From NCBI GenBank assembly GCA_019418605.1, contig DYBN01000059.1:1-64000 (forward strand): a stretch of 64,000 nt of DNA, written 5' to 3'. Source of the DNA: Sutterella sp. GTDB taxonomy: Bacteria > Pseudomonadota > Gammaproteobacteria > Burkholderiales > Burkholderiaceae_F. The notes beneath the pieces were generated by a model. The model saw only the letters and a list, made by a program, of their open reading frames with translations. It did no database searches and was not told where the DNA came from. Below, piece by piece: positions 24,329 to 31,524 of this stretch; position 1 is the first letter of the stretch; each line of letters begins with the position of its first letter. The translations under genes and the position numbers were made by a program.

Positions 24329-25732
24329 ATGTCAAAGACAAAACTTCACTTTCCGCGGCTCGTTTTATCCGCCGCCCTTGCAGGCCTTGCCGCGGCCTCG
24401 GGCACAAGCTGGGCCGGCAGCGACATCACGTGCGAGACTGTCGTCGTAGGCGCCGGGGGCGCCGGTATGCGCACGGCCATTGCATTAAAGGAAGCCGGGC
24501 GCGACGTCGTCGTGGTTGAAAAGATGGCCTTTCCCGGGGGCGCCACCAACCTTGCCGCCTCCTACATGACGGTCATCGGCACAAAGGAGCAGGCAAAGGC
24601 GGGCAAAACCCTCTCGATGGACGCCTACGTGGCGCGTCAGCTCAAGAACAACCCCAACATGAACGAGGCGCACATCCGCGAAGTGCGCGGCGCCTCCCAA
24701 GAGACCCTTGACTGGATCAACTCCCTTGGGGCCAACATCACGCGGGCCATCAGCGACTATCAAGTGGGCACGGCCGACGGAGGCACCCTTGGCGCGGCCA
24801 TCGTCAAGGCGATGACAAAGAAGATGGACGCCGTGGGCGTTGTGCCGCGCTACAACACGCGCGCCGTCAAGCTTTTGGGCGACAAAACGCGCGTCACCGG
24901 CATCGTCGTGCGCGATGAAACGGACGAGTACACGATCAACGCCAAAAACGTCGTGCTGGCAACCGGGGGCTTTGCGGCAAGCAAAGAGCTCATTGCGCGC
25001 TATGCGCCGCAGTGGAAGGGGCTGCCCTCGACGTCGGCTGCGGGCTCAACGGGCGACGCCGTGGGCCTGGCTGCGCCCTTTGACGCGGCGCTGCGCTTCA
25101 TGGACGTGGTGCGCATGAATCCGTCGGTTTACGTCAAGGACGGCAAAAACATCAGCCTGTCGGCGGCCCGCGCCGAGGGCGGCATCATGGTCAACAGCGA
25201 CGGCCTGCGCTTTTGCAACGACTATCACACCGACTACACGCAGCTCTCGCGCTGGATGATGCAGCAAAAAGACGGCGTCGCCTTCATCGTGATCGACGAC
25301 AAGGCCATGCAAAAGTCAAAGCGCCTGCAGGGCTTCAAGGCGCAGGGCGTGTTTCTTGAAGACGCCACCGTCGAGGGGCTTGCGGGAAAGATGGGCGTGC
25401 CCGCGGCCAATCTCAAGAAGACTTTTGAAACCTACGGCGCGTCGGTGCGCGCAGGCGTCGACAAGGAGTTCGGGCGCAAGCACAACATGTCGATTGACTT
25501 CACGACGCCTCCCTACTACGCCGCGCGCACAAGCCCCGGCATTCAGGTGACCCTGGGCGGCATCGGCGTCAACGACGACATGCAGGTCGTCAACACCAAG
25601 GGCGAAGTGATCGAAGGGCTCTACGCGGTGGGCGAAGTCGCCGACGACGGGCTCTTTGGCACGGGCCCCACTGCCATTAACATCTACTACGGCGAGAAGG
25701 TGGCCGATCACATCGTCTCGCACGGCAAGTAG
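24329..25732 (+). CDS. Sec-exported FAD-dependent flavoprotein reductase
   Basis: A 467-residue flavoprotein of the same family as its upstream neighbour. The N-terminus is an ordinary Sec signal (hydrophobic core LVLSAALAGLAAASG, cleavage near SWAG) with no twin Arg. This is odd for the family when cofactor is loaded in the cytoplasm, but it is known for flavocytochromes c. FAD fold VVVGAGGAGMRTAI (from about residue 37); C-terminal FAD motif GLYAVGEVADDGLFG. The fumarate-type catalytic Arg and His are missing at the expected places (RFCNDYHTDYTQLSRW, IQVTLGGIG). GAGGAGAG lies just before the ATG at 24,329. A terminator follows. Confidence 0.85.
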   Translation: MSKTKLHFPRLVLSAALAGLAAASGTSWAGSDITCETVVVGAGGAGMRTAIALKEAGRDVVVVEKMAFPGGATNLAASYMTVIGTKEQAKAGKTLSMDAYVARQLKNNPNMNEAHIREVRGASQETLDWINSLGANITRAISDYQVGTADGGTLGAAIVKAMTKKMDAVGVVPRYNTRAVKLLGDKTRVTGIVVRDETDEYTINAKNVVLATGGFAASKELIARYAPQWKGLPSTSAAGSTGDAVGLAAPFDAALRFMDVVRMNPSVYVKDGKNISLSAARAEGGIMVNSDGLRFCNDYHTDYTQLSRWMMQQKDGVAFIVIDDKAMQKSKRLQGFKAQGVFLEDATVEGLAGKMGVPAANLKKTFETYGASVRAGVDKEFGRKHNMSIDFTTPPYYAARTSPGIQVTLGGIGVNDDMQVVNTKGEVIEGLYAVGEVADDGLFGTGPTAINIYYGEKVADHIVSHGK

Positions 25733-25756
25733 GCGTTGGCTGGCTTCGGCACACGC

Positions 25757-25800
25757 AGCCCCTGCACTCCGCTCATTTTTGTCGGGCGCGGGGGCTTTTT
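25757..25800 (+). terminator. Rho-independent terminator of the reductase operon
   Basis: AGCCCCTGC (25757-25765) pairs with GCGGGGGCT (25788-25796), nine pairs including one G-T, and runs into TTTTT. It lies 25 bases after the stop and marks the left edge of the lower-GC defence block. Confidence 0.7.
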
Positions 25801-25805
25801 CGTCT

Positions 25806-26261
25806 TTACTCGAGCTTTGGACAAGCAAGCCGGCCCAACTGCTTGCAGGGCTTTCCGTTGACCTCCCGCCCGACGGCCGTCTGTCGTCTGTAGGCGTCAT
25901 AGAGCCTGAGCATGACCTCGTCAATGGACTCCACAATCGGACGGGCACACTGCTCTTGCCCGGCACGAATGCACTCAAGCGCCGCTGCTACAGGCTGCGC
26001 TGGCTTCTCAAGGACACCGGGAGCGCGGTTGTTATGGCCAACGGTGCTCTCTGGCAACACGCAGGGAAAGCAAATGAGCCACTTTCGGGCAAAGCAAACA
26101 ATCTCAGCGCTAACATGCGCCTTCACGCGTTCAAATGTTTGTGCAACGAAGGCGGAGAGTTTTAGCAAAACGAACATTCCGTTCCCCAAAGCAAATATGG
26201 GGCTGCGGAGCTGGAGCTTTGTTTTTTCTTTTCTTGACAGTGAGTTATTTCTCATGAGCAT
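25806..26261 (-). CDS. Possible small protein divergent from the DUF262 operon
   Basis: A 151-residue frame fills the 520-base gap before the DUF262 operon on the opposite strand. Its translation has a reasonable mix of residues, a hydrophobic stretch near residues 20-38 (MFVLLKLSAF) and helical charged parts (IVESIDEVMLRLYDAY). No family is recognised. The ATG at 26,261 lacks a ribosome site and the start overlaps the first codons of the DUF262 gene by 8 bases, so it may not be real. If it is not, the gap holds only the operon's promoter. Confidence 0.3.
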   Translation of the reverse strand: MLMRNNSLSRKEKTKLQLRSPIFALGNGMFVLLKLSAFVAQTFERVKAHVSAEIVCFARKWLICFPCVLPESTVGHNNRAPGVLEKPAQPVAAALECIRAGQEQCARPIVESIDEVMLRLYDAYRRQTAVGREVNGKPCKQLGRLACPKLE

Positions 26262-27870
26262 TGCCAATACAACGAAAAGCTCGGTTGCGGGAGTGTTGAA
26301 GCGCTCTTTTGATAATAAGGGGCGCAATTGGTATCAAAACATTGTTATCCCTGAGTTTCAACGCCCCTATTGCTGGAACGCTTCTGATATTCGGAAGCTC
26401 TTAAACGACGTCGACGCCCTGCGTTTCAGAAATGACGAGCTCGGCTATTATGGGAAAAATGGAGAAATTGATCCGTATTATTTCGGAACTGTTTGCTTTC
26501 GCTGCCGTGTCGACATAAATGCCGACGGCACAAGACACTACACGTTCGAGCTTCTTGATGGACAGCAGAGACTGACGAGTTTTATGATTTTAACGGCCCT
26601 GCTCTGCAACCGCGCGAAAAATCACACGGACGGGGAAATTCGTTCGTTTCCCGGTTTCGTCTCATGGAAGCTTGGCAGTGATTGGCAAAACATCTTGATT
26701 GTCAAACAGCCGCAAACCATTCGCCATATTCGCGAGGTTTACCAAGAATTCGACCGCGAATATCAAATCATGTACAACGAGAGCCGTGATTTGGCCAGGG
26801 ATGCGAAAAGCGGCGACGACTTCTATACGCGGACACTGAGACGAGACTGCCGGAGAATGAAGTTCATCCTCGAACACTGCGTTTTTGCGGTCACGATTTT
26901 GTCGTCGACTTTGGAGGCCGCGCAGTTTTTCCAGAGCGAAAACAACCGCGGTCGTTCAATGAGTCTTCTCGACATTTTGAAAGCACATCACATGCGCTTT
27001 GCAAACGACTCGGACCAGAAACGAATTAAAAAACTCTGGGCACGATTTCACAGTCAAGAAGACGAAAGCAAGGGAGCCGGCGAAACTCAGACTGAGGGTT
27101 CGAATGCTGATGATGCTGCGCATCAACTTTGGCTGGTCGAAGAGCTTGTGCTTCCCGTCGTTCTTATGCCCTACGGCATCGATCCCTTGAACGCCAACAA
27201 TACGGAGAACGTTGGCCTGCTCAAAGGGCTCCTCGGTACACCCAGACGCGACCGTTTGGTCGATGAAAAGATAATATCGTCGGTCGAAGTACAAAGGCCG
27301 GGAGAATCTCGTGTCACCGACTTGTTGAGTCCCATCCGTCCCGGACTCCCGTTCTTTGAGATGCTGGATCAGTATCGCCGCATCGCGGGTGCCATAGATG
27401 AACTTTGCAGAGGCTTCAAGAGTCCGTTTCAGAACTCCTACAAAATTCTTCGCTGGGGTCTTATCTGCTGGGCCGACCGTTTTTTACCAAAGAATGCGAT
27501 TTCTCTGGATTCAAAGGAAATGGCCGAATGCTTGTCGCAGGATCTTGATTTTCTTGCCTATCAACGCGCGCTCCACCACTTCCTTCTTCTGCTTTCTTCC
27601 CGCAGATACGGCAAACAAATGCTCGGGGTTTACGATCAAGTACGCTTTAATACGGCGCTTTATCTAATGGGCAGCGGATCCGTTTCTCAAAGTCTTTTCC
27701 TCCTGCCGCATCGTTCAATTAGCCCGGCAGCCTGTCTTCAGGAATTCAATCGACGGATATCACCGGAAGTGCTGGGGCAAAAGTTTTGGCAAATGAGCAA
27801 ACGCGAAGCCTATCAGGAGGCTTACGCATCGATGCCAACGATTGTTGCTGGCCATGCTCAAGGAGAATAA
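26254..27870 (+). CDS. DUF262 domain protein (GmrS-like), first of a pair
   Basis: A 538-residue protein. The three DUF262 signatures are present: IPEFQRPYCW (32-41), LLDGQQRLT (about 100-108) and NNRGRSMSLLDILKAH (about 230-245). DUF262 is a ParB/sulfiredoxin-like NTPase fold; in GmrSD it powers cleavage of modified phage DNA. The usual C-terminal DUF1524 nuclease domain is not recognisable here. The C-terminal 200 residues match nothing I know. The next gene, also DUF262, starts 3 bases after its stop, so the two are tightly coupled. The ATG at 26,254 is chosen by the start of homology; the ribosome site is weak (AGTGAG). GC content is lower than in the flanking genes. Confidence 0.85.
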   Translation: MSIANTTKSSVAGVLKRSFDNKGRNWYQNIVIPEFQRPYCWNASDIRKLLNDVDALRFRNDELGYYGKNGEIDPYYFGTVCFRCRVDINADGTRHYTFELLDGQQRLTSFMILTALLCNRAKNHTDGEIRSFPGFVSWKLGSDWQNILIVKQPQTIRHIREVYQEFDREYQIMYNESRDLARDAKSGDDFYTRTLRRDCRRMKFILEHCVFAVTILSSTLEAAQFFQSENNRGRSMSLLDILKAHHMRFANDSDQKRIKKLWARFHSQEDESKGAGETQTEGSNADDAAHQLWLVEELVLPVVLMPYGIDPLNANNTENVGLLKGLLGTPRRDRLVDEKIISSVEVQRPGESRVTDLLSPIRPGLPFFEMLDQYRRIAGAIDELCRGFKSPFQNSYKILRWGLICWADRFLPKNAISLDSKEMAECLSQDLDFLAYQRALHHFLLLLSSRRYGKQMLGVYDQVRFNTALYLMGSGSVSQSLFLLPHRSISPAACLQEFNRRISPEVLGQKFWQMSKREAYQEAYASMPTIVAGHAQGE

Positions 27871-27873
27871 GCC

Positions 27874-29892
27874 ATGACAAGACAAACTTTCAGTGCGGCA
27901 AAGCTTACCCTGCGGGAGCTCATCGAGAGTGATGAAACCTATGTAATTCCCGCCTATCAGCGCCCCTATTGCTGGGGGACGAAAGAGGTGGGGCTGCTCC
28001 TGCGTGATCTTCTGGATTTCTTCTATGCCTCGAGAAAGCCCTATTATCGCTTTTCTCTTGGAACCGTCGTTTGCGACTGCAGAAACGGCTCTTTTGAAAT
28101 TCTCGACGGACAGCAGCGCCTGACAACGCTCGACTTGATTTTATCTGCCGTCAAGGGACCGGACGTAGAAAATGAGCGGACGCGCCTTATCGCCGCCTAT
28201 CGGTATTTGAGTGTCGAAGACGACGAGGACGAAACGAATTTGCCTCAGTGTTCCGCTCAGAGAGATGAAATCTCGAGGCAGCTTGGCGCGATGTTGAAAT
28301 CTCCCGAGGAGTGCAAGGCTTTCCGGGAGTTTCTTCTTGATTTCGTTGCCATTCGTCGAGTCACGATCCCGCTTTCGGGAGAAGTGCCCTACGAGCCGCA
28401 GTTAATGTTCGAAATCGTCAACCTTCGAGGGCAGAAGCTCACGGCTTTGGATGTCGTCAAGGCTCGCTTTCTCGCCGCCCTCAATTCAAGTTCTGCTTTT
28501 GACCGCGCCCTTTTCGACTGCTTTTGGAGCAATGTCGAAGACAAACTTCTCGAGCGCAAAATCGAGGGCTTCAAGATTCCCGACTCGATCCTAAGCGAGT
28601 TGAGTGATCCTGATCACTCCTCCATGGCGAAAACGCTCCAAGCGATTCTCGACGAAGAGGCGGATTCCTCTTCGGAGAGCCGTCCAGAGAAGCCGACTGC
28701 TTCCCATCAAACAGCATCTTCAGCCGCTTCCTGGGAGCCGCCGATCGATCCTGCCAATGCGCTCTCCATCGCTTGGGAACTCTTCAAATTCTTGGCTGGG
28801 TCTGACAATAGAGCGGCCTTGACAGAAAAAGGGCTTGTAGAAAAATTCGACGGCCTGGTCCGAGGTGAAATTGGTCTTCCCGACGGAGCTGATCGAAATG
28901 TCTGGCGGTTCCTTGCGATCTACCGTCTGGTGCTTCAGACGGCAATTTATTGGGGGCCCTACCGAGACACGAACATTGGAGAAGTTTCCTTTGCCTCGGC
29001 CTCCGGCCCCGAAGGATTCAATCGAGTAGGAGAGCTCGCGCTTGCCTTTTTAGCCAATGCAGGCTATCGCCCTGACGGGCAGTATTGGCTTTTGGCCGCT
29101 GCCGCCACAGCACTGCTGAGCGTCGCGCCCACTCTGGAATCGCTTCCCGTCGACGGCGCCGCCTTCAACGACTTTGCGGTGCCTGACTTTTCTGCGCTTG
29201 AACCTGAAACTTATGAGGCAATGTTCCATTTGGGCTATATAGGCTTGAAGGACGGGTTTTCAAACGCAACCTCCTTGGTGCTTGAGTACGCATCGTTGCC
29301 ACTTTCAGATCGTTCGGCAGAATGGGAAGGGTTGGCCAACGACGCCGCTTCACTTCCCGGCGGCTGGAACTACGGCAACGGTCTCAGTCAGTGGCAGCTT
29401 TATTTTGTGGACTATCTGATGCTCGCTGACGAACGCAACGAGTACCGCGTCCTCAAGACGGCCATGCAAGCCGATGAACAGATGTCCCCGGCTTTGCGCA
29501 ACGCGCTGTCGAGCGGCTTTGACTGGACACGGTTCCGTGAAGAAAAGCGCTCCGAACTGAGGACGGTGTCTCGCGGCGCGGTCGAGCACTGGCTTGCTCA
29601 AAACAATGCCGTCGACGACGATGACTGGGCAAAGCGCAACGGCTTTGGCAATCTTGCTTTGATCGACCAGTCTTCCAACAGCTCCTTGGGAAAGCTAAGC
29701 GCCATCGACAAGGCACGGGCCGTGGGGAAAATGGCAAATCCGTCCCGAAAGCTATGGTGGCTCGCTGTCCTGACGGCAGGCTTTCGTGATTCGGAGCTCA
29801 TGAGCGCAGACATACAAGGCTTGACGTCCATTTGGGGACGCTTCCTGGCAGGCTGTCTGGAGATGCATTCAGCACGATTCAGTAGACCGTAA
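27874..29892 (+). CDS. DUF262 and DUF1524-like protein (GmrSD-like), second of a pair
   Basis: A 672-residue protein. DUF262 signatures: IPAYQRPYCW (25-34), ILDGQQRLT (about 76-84) and NLRGQKLTALDVVKA (about 187-201). The C-terminus carries a DUF1524-like segment (about 568-620): EHWLAQN, then FGNLALIDQSSNSSLGKLSAIDK. In active GmrD-type HNH nucleases the first part reads EH..P, whereas here Pro is Ala. The His is kept, so activity is uncertain. AAGGAGAA at the end of the upstream gene is its ribosome site. It probably acts with that gene as a two-component type IV-like restriction system in front of the type III system. Confidence 0.85.
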   Translation: MTRQTFSAAKLTLRELIESDETYVIPAYQRPYCWGTKEVGLLLRDLLDFFYASRKPYYRFSLGTVVCDCRNGSFEILDGQQRLTTLDLILSAVKGPDVENERTRLIAAYRYLSVEDDEDETNLPQCSAQRDEISRQLGAMLKSPEECKAFREFLLDFVAIRRVTIPLSGEVPYEPQLMFEIVNLRGQKLTALDVVKARFLAALNSSSAFDRALFDCFWSNVEDKLLERKIEGFKIPDSILSELSDPDHSSMAKTLQAILDEEADSSSESRPEKPTASHQTASSAASWEPPIDPANALSIAWELFKFLAGSDNRAALTEKGLVEKFDGLVRGEIGLPDGADRNVWRFLAIYRLVLQTAIYWGPYRDTNIGEVSFASASGPEGFNRVGELALAFLANAGYRPDGQYWLLAAAATALLSVAPTLESLPVDGAAFNDFAVPDFSALEPETYEAMFHLGYIGLKDGFSNATSLVLEYASLPLSDRSAEWEGLANDAASLPGGWNYGNGLSQWQLYFVDYLMLADERNEYRVLKTAMQADEQMSPALRNALSSGFDWTRFREEKRSELRTVSRGAVEHWLAQNNAVDDDDWAKRNGFGNLALIDQSSNSSLGKLSAIDKARAVGKMANPSRKLWWLAVLTAGFRDSELMSADIQGLTSIWGRFLAGCLEMHSARFSRP

Positions 29893-29925
29893 ACCGCATC
29901 GCTCAGCTTTTGCCCCATCAACATA

Positions 29926-29941
29926 CCGGCGGAAACGCCGG
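29926..29941 (+). other. GAAA-tetraloop hairpin between DUF262 and mod genes
   Basis: CCGGCG-GAAA-CGCCGG is a perfect 6-bp stem with a GNRA loop in the 105-base gap before mod. There is no T run after it, so it is more likely an mRNA processing or stability element, or a partial attenuator, than a full terminator. Confidence 0.5.
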
Positions 29942-29997
29942 ACACAAGTGACTACGTTTAAAGAAGTTTTGAAACCTACTATTTAAAGATTGTTGTA

Positions 29998-31515
29998 ATG
30001 CCAGTTTTGCATTGGATCAATGACGCTGATGCCCGCCGTGCGGTCTCCCAAGTTCCTTTTCACCTTCTGGAGAGAAAAGCCGTATACGGCGATCCCAATC
30101 AGGCCAAAAAGAATATCATCGTTCACGGTGACAACTTAGTCGCATTGAAAGCGCTTCTTCCCTTCTACAAAGGAAAGGTGAAGTGCATCTACATTGATCC
30201 CCCGTATAACACGGGGAGTGCGTTTGAACACTACGACGACAACCTAGAGCATTCGCAGTGGTTGTCGATGATGATGCCGAGATTGCAGTTGCTTCGTGAA
30301 TTTCTTTCGGATGATGGAACTATTTGGGCGTCTATTGATGACGACGAACAGGCTTATCTTAAAGTCATCATGGATGAAATTTTTGGCAGAGTAAATTTCA
30401 TCAACAACATCATTTGGGAGAAAAAGTTTTCTCCTCAAAATGATGCGCGCTGGCTTTCAGACTCTCATGATTTCATTATCTCGTACGCAAAGCATAAAAG
30501 CATTTGGCGACCAAACTTACTTCCGAGGACAGCGGAAATGAATAGCCGCTATAAAAATCCTGACAATGATCCCAGAGGCCCCTGGACCTCTGGCGACTGC
30601 TCTGTAAAAACTTATTCTGCAGCTACAGACTATCCGATCACCGCGCCTTCAGGAAGAGTTGTAAATCCGCCTGCAGGGTATTGCTGGCGTTTCTCAAAAG
30701 AAAAATTTCAAGAACTTTGTCAAGAAAACAGAATTTGGTTCGGTCCAAATGGAAATAATGTTCCTCGAATCAAACGCTTTTTGAGTGATGTAAAAAATGG
30801 CATGACGCCGATGACTATATGGAAACACACGGAGGTTGGCCATAATCAGGATGCGAAAAAGGAAGTCGTCGTCTTTAACTCAAAATCGGTATTCGCAACC
30901 CCTAAACCCGAGCGCCTGATTGAGAGAATTTTGACTATCGCCACCAACCCAGGGGATATTGTTCTCGACTCGTTCTTGGGTTCTGGAACCACTGCCGCTG
31001 TGGCCCACAAGATGGGACGTTGCTATATTGGCATCGAAATGGGAGAGCATGCCCTCACGCATTGTGTCCCTCGCCTGGAAAAGGTCATTGATGGCGAACA
31101 GGGTGGCATTAGTGAATCCGTCAACTGGCACGGCGGCGGCGGGTTCAGCTTCTATGAACTGAGCGCCCCTGTTTTTGACAAGTACGGTGCGATCAATCCG
31201 CAAGTGACGTTTGAGACGCTTGCTGCCTACGTCTGGCAGTGCGAGACGGGTTGCGCCGGTACGCCGGAAAAGAAACCCTTCCTTGGTGTCAAGGATGGTG
31301 TGGGGGTCTACCTTCTTTACAACGGTGTATTGGGCGACGCACGTCCTGAATCCGGGAACGAGCTCACACCGGAACTTCTTGAAAGCCTTTTATCTCAATA
31401 CCCGCATGATGGTCCAAAAGTGATCTATGCCGAAGCGATGACTGGTATTGACGACTTTGAGCTTCGTGAAAAGCAGATTGCATTCAAGCAAATTCCTTAC
31501 GATATTCGAGACTAG
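29998..31515 (+). CDS. mod: Type III restriction system DNA adenine methyltransferase (Mod)
   Basis: A 505-residue N6-adenine methyltransferase of the beta class. DPPYNTG (67-73, catalytic) comes before DSFLGSGTT (about 324-332, SAM binding). The variable stretch between them (about 135-290) is the target-recognition part. It methylates one strand of an asymmetric site and guides the Res subunit. It is somewhat shorter than EcoP15I Mod (about 640 residues). No simple-sequence repeat is seen in or before the gene, so there is no sign of phase variation. The res gene starts 10 bases downstream. Confidence 0.92.
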   Translation: MPVLHWINDADARRAVSQVPFHLLERKAVYGDPNQAKKNIIVHGDNLVALKALLPFYKGKVKCIYIDPPYNTGSAFEHYDDNLEHSQWLSMMMPRLQLLREFLSDDGTIWASIDDDEQAYLKVIMDEIFGRVNFINNIIWEKKFSPQNDARWLSDSHDFIISYAKHKSIWRPNLLPRTAEMNSRYKNPDNDPRGPWTSGDCSVKTYSAATDYPITAPSGRVVNPPAGYCWRFSKEKFQELCQENRIWFGPNGNNVPRIKRFLSDVKNGMTPMTIWKHTEVGHNQDAKKEVVVFNSKSVFATPKPERLIERILTIATNPGDIVLDSFLGSGTTAAVAHKMGRCYIGIEMGEHALTHCVPRLEKVIDGEQGGISESVNWHGGGGFSFYELSAPVFDKYGAINPQVTFETLAAYVWQCETGCAGTPEKKPFLGVKDGVGVYLLYNGVLGDARPESGNELTPELLESLLSQYPHDGPKVIYAEAMTGIDDFELREKQIAFKQIPYDIRD

Positions 31516-31524
31516 GAGAGCAAG

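Noticed and set aside
29998..31515. Phase-variable mod gene
   Set aside because: No simple-sequence repeat or long homopolymer is found in or before mod.
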